This document shows, in pieces, positions 43,705 through 52,611 of a DNA stretch of 64,000 nt. The notes below the pieces were generated by a model. That model was not told the origin of the DNA and did no database searches. It saw nothing but the letters and a program-made list of their open reading frames with translations. Position 1 is the stretch's first letter, and the number at the start of each line of letters is the position of its first letter. A program made the position numbers and the translations under genes. The DNA comes from Afipia sp. (GTDB lineage: Bacteria; Pseudomonadota; Alphaproteobacteria; Rhizobiales; Xanthobacteraceae), in contig JANQAK010000001.1 of the NCBI GenBank assembly GCA_024707075.1, positions 62,001 through 126,000 of the forward strand, written 5' to 3'.

Positions 43705-45441
43705 CTACTTTTCAGCGATGCGTTCGAAAATGAGAATTTTCTCATTTAGCGATTCGTGGACACGAACCGCAGGCCAGAAGCCGGATGAAGGGCCGGCCTC
43801 GTATCGAATTCTATATGGCAGTTTCTCGTCGCGCAGATCTCGAAAATATCTGCGGGCGGCAGCGTCCTTAAAATGATCCTTCTGTTCGACAGAAGAAATC
43901 CTGCCACTATCGGAAAACTCGTTTTCGCCCGTCAGATAGCGGATCGCCCAGAATTCGCTCAAGACAATAAACCGCGGCGCTCTGCTGACGGCAAACTCGA
44001 ACGGATCTGCGCTTTCAATCACGCCTGGAAGACGGCTTCGGCCCCTGATCGGCGTCCGATCGATCCGCGTCACTCGCCCGACCTCCTGAAATCGAGGCAG
44101 ATAGGCATTTGAGCCATAAGTTTCGATCGAATCATTGGGCAAGGCATGCAATTTCAACCAGCGTTCGGCAGCATATCTCGGATCATTCAGAAACGCCGCG
44201 TCGATGGCCATGCAGTAAAACAAAGCGAGACAGCCGATGACAAGCACACCGAAGCGAGCCAGAAAGGCAAGCGTCCGTTGTCCGAAAAATATCAATTCTT
44301 CGATCGCCAAACCAACATACACGGCCAGAAAAATGGACTGCGGCAGCAAGAAGCGATTCTCGGAACGCAAAACAACGAAGTTGAATGACAGCGTGAACGA
44401 CAGCGCAACAAGAAATGGAACGAAACCGGCGACCCATAGGCCTCGATTGCTCAACGGCCGGAAAATCCAAATACCGAAACCGATGACCGCAACGACAGCG
44501 GTTGCCTTCGGATAATATCGATCGATATTGTCCCAGCCATCTTTCACGAGTTGAAGATAGCCGTTCCAGTTTGCGGAGTAATACGCGTGAGATTGGCTTG
44601 CACTGCCGGTGAGAAAAGCCAGCCTTGCGCGAAACCCCGTCGGATTGGTGATCACTCCATCGACGAGCAGCAACAGAAACAGTCCGATTAAAGACCATGC
44701 AAGAAGCGCAGCAAAAACCTGTCGCATGTTCTTTTTTGGCCAAGCATCTATTGCAAACCAAAGAATGAGGCTTAGCGGCAGGCTTAGCAGAAAAATCGCA
44801 TAAGCCTGATCCTTGGTGGCGATGGCAGCGACGGCGCAAAGCGCCATCCAGCGAATCTGGCCGAGATCGTGTCGCGCGATTACTCGAATCCAGAACAAAA
44901 TTGCCAGACTGGACCAGAATAAGTACGGGCCATCGAGGTTAGTGGTGTGTCCATAGTATGTGAGAGTGGCATTCATCGCACATACACCGGCAATACATAT
45001 TCCCGCACGCCTTCCGGCAAGTTCTTCGCCGATCTTTCCGACGTAATAGATAGTCCCAAGCGACATCACAGTGCTAACGAGACGAGCGACGAGCGCAAAG
45101 AACGTCATGTACGGAATTTTTATAAACTCCGCGACAATGTCCGCAGGCGCGATCGATGACGCATTGACGATCCCGGTAAGCCACCCCGGAAAGGTGAGAA
45201 TTGTCAAAATCAGAAGGTGAAATGGCGGATAGGTGAAATAGTCACCGGCCAGATATGTTTTGGAAACTCCGACAAGGAAATCGCGTGGCGCAATTCCATC
45301 GCTGTCCCAGCCGTCGGACGCAGGAAGCCCCCAGCCCAATCCAACCAGTCGCAATACGGCAGCGACGAAGAGAATCCAGAATATCGGAGCGCGTAGCCAC
45401 GTTCGTATTCCCAAGCCACGCCGCAATGTCACCATCCACAT
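43705..45441 (-). CDS. GT39/ArnT-like membrane glycosyltransferase
   Basis: A 578-residue protein with ten or more helices. The first luminal loop has the acidic pair of PMT/ArnT-type GT-C enzymes (PASDGWDSDGIAPRDFLVGVSKTYLAGDYFTYPPFHLLIL), and the inner helix contains the ATKDQAYAIFLLSLPL motif typical of the PMT_2 group. A large soluble C-terminal domain begins near residue 420. It would transfer a sugar from a polyprenyl phosphate to a lipid or glycan at the periplasmic face. It points away from the desaturase gene upstream and converges with the gene before it. Confidence 0.72.
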   Translation of the reverse strand: MWMVTLRRGLGIRTWLRAPIFWILFVAAVLRLVGLGWGLPASDGWDSDGIAPRDFLVGVSKTYLAGDYFTYPPFHLLILTILTFPGWLTGIVNASSIAPADIVAEFIKIPYMTFFALVARLVSTVMSLGTIYYVGKIGEELAGRRAGICIAGVCAMNATLTYYGHTTNLDGPYLFWSSLAILFWIRVIARHDLGQIRWMALCAVAAIATKDQAYAIFLLSLPLSLILWFAIDAWPKKNMRQVFAALLAWSLIGLFLLLLVDGVITNPTGFRARLAFLTGSASQSHAYYSANWNGYLQLVKDGWDNIDRYYPKATAVVAVIGFGIWIFRPLSNRGLWVAGFVPFLVALSFTLSFNFVVLRSENRFLLPQSIFLAVYVGLAIEELIFFGQRTLAFLARFGVLVIGCLALFYCMAIDAAFLNDPRYAAERWLKLHALPNDSIETYGSNAYLPRFQEVGRVTRIDRTPIRGRSRLPGVIESADPFEFAVSRAPRFIVLSEFWAIRYLTGENEFSDSGRISSVEQKDHFKDAAARRYFRDLRDEKLPYRIRYEAGPSSGFWPAVRVHESLNEKILIFERIAEK

Positions 45442-45556
45442 CTTGAATTAGCGATCGGTCTGCCGGCCAATGATATGTTCTCTGTATATAATTCGGCTGT
45501 TCTTTTTCGGCAGTTTCGAACCCATCGCGCACTACTCGATCGGAAGTCGACCGCAT

Positions 45557-46528
45557 TTAACCACGGATCATATCGACCGTGGTCCCTGCGTCCCCCAAGT
45601 CAACCTCCGCTGTCTGCAAACTTGACGGCCTGCCGTCCGGAGGATCTGATGGAGCCCTTCCCACCTGCTGCGTCCCGAATGCCGGAAAGAAGGGCGCAAC
45701 CACGTACTGGCGGAAAAAATATCCCCACATGCTGCGATGTATAAGGCGAGGATCGATATAAGGCGCAAGCTTCTCGTGCACGGGTCGCAATTTGCTCCAG
45801 TGCGTGCCGGGCGTCTCGTGATGCGCCGCGTGCAGGCCGTTGTTGAACAGCAGGAAATTCAGAAGTCGGCCGTCCCAATTGCGCGAATGGTTGAAGTCAG
45901 ACCACGGATCCGTATGCACATGCTGCTCGTAATTGAACAACATGATCGTCCACAGTGCGGAGAAGGCGGGCAGGAGAAACGCCATGCAGTAGAGAAACAG
46001 GCCCGCCCGCAGGCCATACAAGGCGATTGCCAGATATGCCAGCGCGATGTGGGTGGTCGCGAAGAACACATACTGAAAAACGATCTGGCGGTAGAGCGGC
46101 CCGTTCTTTTCTCGCGCCTTGACGATGAACGAGCGGATCGGAACGCTCTGCCAGTAACTCGAAACGAAAAAGTACGTGGCCGCGATGAAAAGGGTGTGCT
46201 TGTTGGAATGCCGCCAGGTGATCGTCGCATCGCCCGCGCGATTGACGTACTTGTGATGGTTCATGTTGTGCGTGGGTATCCAGGCGAAAGTCGGATACCC
46301 GTAAAAAATAGAAATCCAGTTGGCGAAGAAGTGATTGGCCTTCGCACTCTCGAATGTCGGGCAATGATTGTGGTTGTGAGCGATCACGCCGCAGGCCAGC
46401 GCAAAGTAGCAGCTTATCGGCCAGACATAGGGCGCGAGCGACGGAAAAGCATATTGGGCCGCAGCCAGCCCCGTGGCGAGCACAATCCAGAGGATCGTGC
46501 GATAATCCGCAGTAACGCGAGGGTGCAT
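45557..46528 (-). CDS. Membrane fatty-acid desaturase/hydroxylase-family enzyme
   Basis: A 323-residue di-iron membrane enzyme. Three histidine boxes are complete: HNHNH (residues about 52-56), HNMNHHKYVN (about 86-91) and LHAAHHE (about 242-247), and four helices surround them. The family introduces double bonds or hydroxyl groups in acyl chains using oxygen and a reductant. Its place near a serine-palmitoyltransferase-like gene and a ketosphinganine-reductase-like gene suggests the substrate may be a long-chain amino lipid or its acyl group. The ATG at 46528 follows an in-frame TTG. The C-terminal 45 residues are polar, Pro-rich and unlike the core. Confidence 0.82.
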   Translation of the reverse strand: MHPRVTADYRTILWIVLATGLAAAQYAFPSLAPYVWPISCYFALACGVIAHNHNHCPTFESAKANHFFANWISIFYGYPTFAWIPTHNMNHHKYVNRAGDATITWRHSNKHTLFIAATYFFVSSYWQSVPIRSFIVKAREKNGPLYRQIVFQYVFFATTHIALAYLAIALYGLRAGLFLYCMAFLLPAFSALWTIMLFNYEQHVHTDPWSDFNHSRNWDGRLLNFLLFNNGLHAAHHETPGTHWSKLRPVHEKLAPYIDPRLIHRSMWGYFFRQYVVAPFFPAFGTQQVGRAPSDPPDGRPSSLQTAEVDLGDAGTTVDMIRG

Positions 46529-46705
46529 CAAAGGACCTTCTCGACAATCAGATCGGCTCCGACAGCCGGTGGAGCGCGGAATTGAACTGCCTGAGAAATA
46601 TCATAGGCGGAACAGAATTGCTGGCAACAGGGTCGGATGACGCCAGCCGGCGCGATCGACCCTTGGCACGTCCGAGCAAGGAAGGCCGTCGCGCCAATAC
46701 GGCGG

Positions 46706-47503
46706 CTATACCCGCTTGAGCACCGCAGCCACCAGCGATCGAGGCGCCAGCCCCGCGAGGACGGCAAGGAATGAGAACTGCCAGGGAACCACGATCCTCT
46801 CCACTCCCTCTTCAACCCGCTTCCGAATGATCGCCGCCGCACGTTCCGCGGAAATAAGGAAAGGCTTCGGCGCATCCATGCCATGGTTCATGGGCGTATC
46901 GATGAATCCGGGCGAGACCAGCGTGATTTTGACGTTGTATTTTGCAAGCCGGAGGCGAAGCGCCTCCGAATACATCGCCAGCCCCGCCTTGGTGGCGGAA
47001 TATGACGGCGCCATCGGGAGGGGAAATTGCTGTGCGATCGATCCGATCAGGACTATCCGGCCGCTGGTCCGGGCTGCCATCAATTCGCCCGCGAGAGCGG
47101 CGCCGAGCATGGGGGCCAGGAAGTTCACCTCCGACACCTCCTTCACCCGCTCAGTCGTCTCGCTGGCGAAATCCGGCGAAGAAACGCCCCCTATGCCTGC
47201 ATTCAGGAAAAAAGTATCGATTGCCGCCTCGGCATCGAGACGCCGGATTTCCGCGAGGAAGCGATCAGTGTCGCGAATATCCAGGCTGATGGTCTGAACC
47301 TCCGCCCCCTTTGCACGGCAACGCTCCCCAATCCGAGCGAGCCGTTCCTCACTTCGGCCCATCAGAACGACGTCTATTCCCTTCGCCGAATAGGCCTCCG
47401 CCAATGCCGCCCCCAACCCGCTGGAAGCCCCCGTGATCAATATTCTGCGCAATGCAACCCCCGCCGCGCTACGGCTGTTGCAATCTGACCCGTCCCCCTG
47501 CAA
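46706..47503 (-). CDS. Short-chain dehydrogenase/reductase, possible 3-ketosphinganine reductase
   Basis: A classical SDR of about 265 residues: cofactor motif ITGASSGLG, LSM-type NAG motif (FFLNAGIGG), and active site with S in VLIGSIAQQF and Y-x-x-x-K in SYSATKAG. The first 18 residues may be untranslated, since only TTG-type codons start the frame. A hydrophobic C-terminal segment (QFSFLAVLAGLAPRSLVAAVL) suggests membrane association, as in 3-ketodihydrosphingosine reductases and DHRS-type enzymes. In this cluster, reduction of the keto product of the alpha-oxoamine synthase is the most natural reaction, but this is inference from neighbours. Confidence 0.78.
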   Translation of the reverse strand: MQGDGSDCNSRSAAGVALRRILITGASSGLGAALAEAYSAKGIDVVLMGRSEERLARIGERCRAKGAEVQTISLDIRDTDRFLAEIRRLDAEAAIDTFFLNAGIGGVSSPDFASETTERVKEVSEVNFLAPMLGAALAGELMAARTSGRIVLIGSIAQQFPLPMAPSYSATKAGLAMYSEALRLRLAKYNVKITLVSPGFIDTPMNHGMDAPKPFLISAERAAAIIRKRVEEGVERIVVPWQFSFLAVLAGLAPRSLVAAVLKRV

Positions 47504-47558
47504 TTCATATCCGGATGGCCGCCCACGGGATTTTCATTTCCGGCTTTGAGAACATCTG

Positions 47559-48711
47559 ATGCTGAATGTCACAAAAGAAACGAGACCTGTCGATATCAGG
47601 CAAGTGAAGACACGCAAGGATTGGCGCGATTTCCATACTCTTCCATATCGCGTTTACAGAAACGATCCATACTGGATACCCCCGCTCCTGCTTGAAAGAA
47701 AATTTCATTTTCAGGCGAAGCACAATCCCTTCTTTCAGCATGCAAAGGCCGAATTCTGGATCGCTTACCGGGACGGAGTGCCAGTCGGCCGCATCACAGC
47801 GCAGATCGATCAGCTTCATCTCGACCGGCATCGGGATGCCACCGGACATTTCGGGTTTATCGAGGCTGTCGACGATCCTGCCGTCTTCGGCCGGTTGCTG
47901 ACGGCTGCTGAATCCTGGACTCCGCGAGTCCGGTATTCGCAGGATCGTCGGACCCGTCAGCTTTTCCCTTTGGGATCAGCCCGGCCTGCTTGTTGACGGC
48001 TTCGATGCATCGCCGAGCGTGATGATGAACTACAATCATCGGTATTTTGAGCAGCACATTACCGCCGCGGGCTACTGCCCCGTGCAGGATTTGCTGACCT
48101 ATGAGTATGACGGAAGATTGCCATTTCCCGATCGTGCAATGCGGCTTGTCGAATGGGCTCGAAAGCGTAACAGCATCACAGTCCGGCCCATTCGAAAGGA
48201 CAGCAAGAATATCGATCAGGAGATCGCGTTGCTACTCGATATCATAAATGATGCATGGTCCGACAATTGGGGCTTCGTCCCGATGACGAAAGCTGAGATT
48301 GCCGACCTCGCCACCATTTTCAAAATCCTGTTACGACCGGGTGATGTGGCCATTGCGGAATACAACGGGGCGTCCGTCGCCTTCGCGCTCATCATGCCCA
48401 ACCTGAATGAGGTCATTCGCGATCTCGGCGGGAAGCTCTTTCCGTTCGGCTGGGCCAAGATCTTGTGGCGCCTCAAAATCAGAAAACCGTTCACCGCGCG
48501 GATGCCGCTCATGGGCGTACGAAAGGCGCTTCAAAGCTCTCCGCTCGGCGCTGCCCTCGCCTTAATGGTGATTCAGGAGACACGGGTATTTAATATCGCA
48601 AACGGCACCCCGATCGGGGAGTTGTCCTGGATTCCCGATCAAAACGAGGGCGTGAAGAATGTGATTGATCTCGTCGGGGCCGCACAGAAAAAAGCGATAC
48701 CGGCTATTTGA
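47559..48711 (+). pseudogene. GNAT-type acyltransferase, possible bacterial ceramide-synthase relative, frameshifted
   Basis: The first frame (ATG 47559) encodes WRDFHTLPYRVYRNDPYWIPPLLLERK and AKAEFWIAYRDGVPVGRI, a GNAT-like start. It loses phase at about 47917-47920. Removing one base (the A in TGGACTCC) gives ESWLRESGIRRIVGPVSFSLWDQ and joins the second frame (MMNYNHRYFEQHITAAGYC to the stop at 48711), for about 383 residues in total. The phrase RIVGPVSFSLWDQPGLLVDGFD is typical of a large family of GNAT-like N-acyltransferases with two related halves. A GNAT-family enzyme is known to act as ceramide synthase in Caulobacter; homology here is suggested only by family and neighbours. It converges with the alpha-oxoamine synthase gene. 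Confidence 0.78.
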
Positions 48712-48759
48712 AAAGCCGCTTGGCTAAAGATCGCAGGCCGTTCGACGCTGAATGCCTGT

Positions 48760-49974
48760 CTAGAAAACAGATTCCATCGCGGGCGCAGCCTGAAAATCCT
48801 GCTCCTTGAGAACAGCGATGGCCTTGTCGATATCTGCTTCCCGGTGGCGGCTTGAAAGAAAGAATCTGATGCGGGGCAGATCCTTGGGCACCCCTATATG
48901 TACGATCGGCGGTGCGTAGATGTCTTTCTTCAAAAGCTCCTGGGACGCGAGCATCGTTGAACGTAGGTCGCCGAACATCACGGGCACCACAGCTCGGCCT
49001 ATAGCAGGACCGGTGTTCAATCCGGCGGCACGGGCTTTCGCCAGGAACATTTCGGATACGACTCTCAGTTGCTCCGGAAGTTCGGGTTCGGCAGCGATGA
49101 TGTCGAGTGCGGCATGAGCTGTCGCTGTTATGACGGGAGACAGACCCACGCTGTAGACAAAGCCCGAAAGCGTGAACCTCAACCAGTCAATAATCTCCTG
49201 CCTGGCGCAAAGAAATCCTCCGCAGGATACGAGTGCCTTGGAGAGGGTTCCGACAATGAGATCGATGTCGTTTGGATCTTCGCCAAAATGATCGCTGATC
49301 CCACGCCCCTGTTTGCCAAGTACACCGAATGAGTGCGCTTCGTCCACTAATAGCCAGGCGTTATGCTGGTACTTCAGCTCGAGCAGCTTGGGGAGATCGG
49401 GAATGTCTCCATCCATGCTGTACAGGCCTTCCACAACAATAAGGCAATTGCGGAAGCTGCCGCGCTTTTCCTTGAGAATGGATTCCAGATGCTCAAGGTC
49501 GTTGTGCCGAAAGGCGACAAGTTCAGCCTTCGCGTTCTTTGCACCAGCCAAAATGCTATTGTGGCAAAGCTCGTCGATCAGAAGCAGATCCTTCACACCA
49601 AGCAGATGCGGGATGATCGTTAGATTTGTGAGATAGCCGCTGACAAGCGTGAGGCTGGCTTCCACACCAATGAAATCCGCGACAGCATGCTCGAACTCGG
49701 AATGCATCGAGCGCTCGCCGCCAACGAGCCGGGAACCGAGCGCACCGGCGCCGTGGCGCTCGAGCGCCTCGGCCGAAGCCTTCTTGATTTCCGGGCGATC
49801 CGACAAATCGAGGTAGTCGTAATTCGCGAAACTAATGAGCGATTTTCCACGCGACTGTGCATCGCTCCGCAGGCGATCTAAAGGGACAAACCAGGGATTA
49901 CCGCTATCAAGTATTGATTTGCCTGCAAGGCGCGCACGCTTTGAGGCGAACTCCAAAAGAGACCCTGACCCCAT
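48760..49974 (-). CDS. PLP-dependent alpha-oxoamine synthase, probable serine palmitoyltransferase
   Basis: A 404-residue fold-type I PLP enzyme. Key residues are visible: His138 in DELCHNSIL, Asp211 and His214 in LLVDEAHSFGVLG, and the Schiff-base Lys246 in VGTLSKALVSCGG. Family members condense an amino acid with an acyl thioester (SPT: serine plus palmitoyl; BioF: alanine plus pimeloyl; KBL: glycine plus acetyl). The absence of biotin genes, and a delta-4-desaturase homologue and reductase close by, favour serine palmitoyltransferase making 3-ketosphinganine. It is the last gene of a minus-strand series ABC-rSAM-LptF-LptG-SPT. No acyl-carrier-protein gene is adjacent. Confidence 0.82.
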   Translation of the reverse strand: MGSGSLLEFASKRARLAGKSILDSGNPWFVPLDRLRSDAQSRGKSLISFANYDYLDLSDRPEIKKASAEALERHGAGALGSRLVGGERSMHSEFEHAVADFIGVEASLTLVSGYLTNLTIIPHLLGVKDLLLIDELCHNSILAGAKNAKAELVAFRHNDLEHLESILKEKRGSFRNCLIVVEGLYSMDGDIPDLPKLLELKYQHNAWLLVDEAHSFGVLGKQGRGISDHFGEDPNDIDLIVGTLSKALVSCGGFLCARQEIIDWLRFTLSGFVYSVGLSPVITATAHAALDIIAAEPELPEQLRVVSEMFLAKARAAGLNTGPAIGRAVVPVMFGDLRSTMLASQELLKKDIYAPPIVHIGVPKDLPRIRFFLSSRHREADIDKAIAVLKEQDFQAAPAMESVF

Positions 49975-50115
49975 TCCAATAATCCACCCCGCCCTTGATA
50001 ATACCTACGTTATTACGAAATCTGCTTATTGAAATCACGGATTTTTCACGCGACCCCCGATTGCTCAATTTTCGTGCAATATTCCGGCTCCGTCAAACCC
50101 CTTGTGGGGATGGGA

Positions 50116-51369
50116 TCATGAATGTGACCGTCCTGGAAGCCCTCCAAACAGCTTGCGAAGCAACCCCGATATGCCCTCCCCGGTGCCGAGGGCATACGTC
50201 AACGTCAACACCGTCGTTGCGACGGCGATGAGAACACAAGGAATGGACCAGGCCACAATGCCGGGCGAGACGTAGCCGTACCCGCCCAGCAAATTGATGG
50301 CCCGCAAGGCGACATGCACAACGTACCCGATCAACGCCAGCATGATCACACGCTGGAAGGAGCTTCCATGGCGCAGAAAAAACAATGACAGGGCGCTTGC
50401 GAGAAGGATCATGCTCCCCGGAAGGAACCAGTCCGCATAACGAACCTGAATCATCATCCGGTAAATGCGGGCATCAAAGACGCCGCCTGGCGAGCCCGCG
50501 AGCGAGTGAAGAACAACCTGAGGCAGGTACGCCGGACTTATATCCAAGTGGCTCACCCACAGCGGATCCATTCCAAGATCGGCTCGCGCTTCGCCCGTCT
50601 GCGGAGATACTTCGACCGCAAAACCGCGCGAGCCGGTTCCATCCGCCACCCAAAGCCTGCCGTCCTTAATCAGCCAAAAGCTTGTGCCCGGCTCCGGACT
50701 GGCCGAGGCCGCCGTGAGCACTTTCCGAAGCTGCCCATCGTCTCCCGTCGCGAAGACGGTCAAGTCCCGCAACACTGGTGAGGGCCCGTATTCGATACGG
50801 GCCCTCACCAGAGCGTCCTTCGAAGCGAACCACCTTTGTCCCCTGTCGATGGTTCGGTCGGCCCTGCGGCCGTCATCGCCGAGCCGGCCGGAAATCTGGG
50901 CCATCATCGCCATTGGGCGCAGAAACGTGTCCAAGGTGAACTGTACACCTCCGAACATAATTCCCAGCAGCACTGCGGGAACGACACACTGGAAGGGCGA
51001 GCGGCCGGTGTTCGAAATCATGAGGCGCTCTCGTCCCACCGTCATCGCAACTTCTGCCGAAAGCACGCCCAGGAAGCATCCGATCGGCAGCAGGCGCGTT
51101 GCTATATCGGTGCACCTGAGCAGGGCATACCACGCCAGCCGCAGCGGAATGTCGAAGCCGGTCGCGGCAGGCGACGCAGCGAGCAGTTCACGGACCTGCG
51201 TGGATACGTCAATGGTCAGAGCCGCGATCAGCAATCCGGCAAGCACAACAAAGATATGCTGCACATAAACCTGAAACGTATATCGGGTGTACAATCCAAA
51301 AAACGCCAGCCGCGCGTTGCGGCGTGGCCGCACCGCGCTTCCACGCAACCGTTCGAGAACGGCGCTCAT
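50116..51369 (-). CDS. LptG-like permease (YjgP/YjgQ family)
   Basis: A 417-residue protein from the ATG at 51369, which overlaps the previous stop (ATGA). It has three helices at each end around a periplasmic beta-jellyroll: LYTRYTFQVYVQHIFVVLAGLLIAALTID, ALLRCTDIATRLLPIGCFLGVLSAEV, the soluble region (about 150-290), then WFLPGSMILLASALSLFFL and two more helices. This is the YjgP/YjgQ layout of LptF and LptG, which with LptB extract lipopolysaccharide from the inner membrane. Because it is in a lipid-synthesis cluster and not beside lptA/lptC or ostA, it may serve another lipid. In-frame codons upstream of the ATG lie inside LptF. Confidence 0.82.
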   Translation of the reverse strand: MSAVLERLRGSAVRPRRNARLAFFGLYTRYTFQVYVQHIFVVLAGLLIAALTIDVSTQVRELLAASPAATGFDIPLRLAWYALLRCTDIATRLLPIGCFLGVLSAEVAMTVGRERLMISNTGRSPFQCVVPAVLLGIMFGGVQFTLDTFLRPMAMMAQISGRLGDDGRRADRTIDRGQRWFASKDALVRARIEYGPSPVLRDLTVFATGDDGQLRKVLTAASASPEPGTSFWLIKDGRLWVADGTGSRGFAVEVSPQTGEARADLGMDPLWVSHLDISPAYLPQVVLHSLAGSPGGVFDARIYRMMIQVRYADWFLPGSMILLASALSLFFLRHGSSFQRVIMLALIGYVVHVALRAINLLGGYGYVSPGIVAWSIPCVLIAVATTVLTLTYALGTGEGISGLLRKLFGGLPGRSHS

Positions 51370-52571
51370 GCGCGCGACAAGCCCGGCTTGACTAAAGCAT
51401 TCTGTGCAAGCAACAGCCACATTGCGCCTACCGCCAAAATGGCAAGCGACGCGATGATCGGGGACAGGATTCCAGCCAGAAGCCCGAAACCGGCGGTCTG
51501 CTCGACGAGCACGCCAAACAAAAGATCGACGCACATCAAAAGAGCGCAGGCCACGGGAAGTGCGGCAACGTGTGTGGTCCGATTTGTGAACACAATCGCT
51601 ATTCCAGCGATCAGTGGCGCCAGCAGGCAAAGCAGGCTCCGGCTGATTCGGCGTCCAAGCTCGTACGCATCATTTGGACCAGGGCGCACGGCCGCCGGCC
51701 CCATGCCTACAAGATCCAGGAAAGTGCGTTCCGACGGATGCGAGCCGCGAGGATCGAACGCGAACAGTTCGTTGACTTCCAGTTCCTGAGTCAGATTACC
51801 GACCTGGGTGCTTGAGACAGGCTCAAACGAGGTGATCCCTGAGCATTTCGGACAATGCTCTGAAGCCGCTGCTTCAGCCTCGGCGGGTTTTGCAATCGAC
51901 GCAAACCACGTTGAAGCGAAGTCCTGCAGATGAAGCGTCATCGTGCCGTCGTCGCGTGGCCCTTCAAGCGATGCCTGCTTGGCGATGACCGCCTGCTCGT
52001 CATCACCTACGACCCGATGCAGGAAAAGACGGCGGGTGTCTGATTTCGTATTTGGGCCGGCAAATACCGTGTACTGGCCGAAACCATAAAATTGTCCTGC
52101 CGAAATTCCGCCCCGCAAAGCCACATAGTGGGAGTCAAAAAGCAGTTGTCGCTGACCAAATACCGCAGCCGGCGAGACGATGCCCGAGATGACAAGCGAC
52201 AAAATTTGCGCCGCCAGTCCGATGCCTACAGCTAACCAAAGAAACTTGTACGAGCCGATTCCCATTCCCGATAAAATGAGAAGCTCCCGATCCTCTCGAA
52301 ACCGCAGTGTGACCCGGTAAACCGCAACCAAGAGCGCGAGCGGAATGGCCAACCCGAATACTTCGGGCGCGCGCAGGAATAAAAGCGCAAATATCGTTTC
52401 AAAGCTCGCGTTCTGAGCCAACGCGGAACGCAGGACATCGTTCAGCTTCTCGGTCATGAAGATCGCTTCGATGAGAAGAACGACGAGCGCAGCCTGAACG
52501 AGAACCCGCGTCAGAAACTTGACGACGTAGAGCCGGGGCAAGGCAGGTCCTTTCCGATTGGGCATTAGCAT
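51366..52571 (-). CDS. LptF-like permease (YjgP/YjgQ family)
   Basis: A 401-residue protein with the six-helix YjgP/YjgQ layout: PRLYVVKFLTRVLVQAALVVLLIEAIFM, then IFALLFLRAPEVFGLAIPLALLVAVYRVTLRFREDREL, an element resembling the coupling helix that contacts LptB (FREDRELLILSGMGIGSYKF), a large periplasmic domain (about 150-290) and three C-terminal helices. Two cysteines in SEHCPKCSG are unusual in the jellyroll. ATGs at 52571 and 52565 are equally possible, and an upstream extension to 52679 would overlap the radical SAM gene. It pairs with the LptG-like gene and the LptB-like ATPase as a complete inner-membrane exporter core. Confidence 0.8.
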   Translation of the reverse strand: MLMPNRKGPALPRLYVVKFLTRVLVQAALVVLLIEAIFMTEKLNDVLRSALAQNASFETIFALLFLRAPEVFGLAIPLALLVAVYRVTLRFREDRELLILSGMGIGSYKFLWLAVGIGLAAQILSLVISGIVSPAAVFGQRQLLFDSHYVALRGGISAGQFYGFGQYTVFAGPNTKSDTRRLFLHRVVGDDEQAVIAKQASLEGPRDDGTMTLHLQDFASTWFASIAKPAEAEAAASEHCPKCSGITSFEPVSSTQVGNLTQELEVNELFAFDPRGSHPSERTFLDLVGMGPAAVRPGPNDAYELGRRISRSLLCLLAPLIAGIAIVFTNRTTHVAALPVACALLMCVDLLFGVLVEQTAGFGLLAGILSPIIASLAILAVGAMWLLLAQNALVKPGLSRA

Positions 52572-52611
52572 CGCCCCCGCTTCAAAACGCGTTCGAGTGC
52601 GAACAAGATAA

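Noticed and set aside
45737-46585. Plus-strand open frame of 282 codons
   Set aside because: It lies antisense to the desaturase with complete histidine boxes, and its translation is Arg/Gly-rich without structure.
48760-49974. Assignment of the oxoamine synthase as biotin synthase BioF
   Set aside because: No other biotin gene is near, while a delta-4-desaturase homologue, a reductase and acyltransferase are; the BioF option is kept open only as an alternative.
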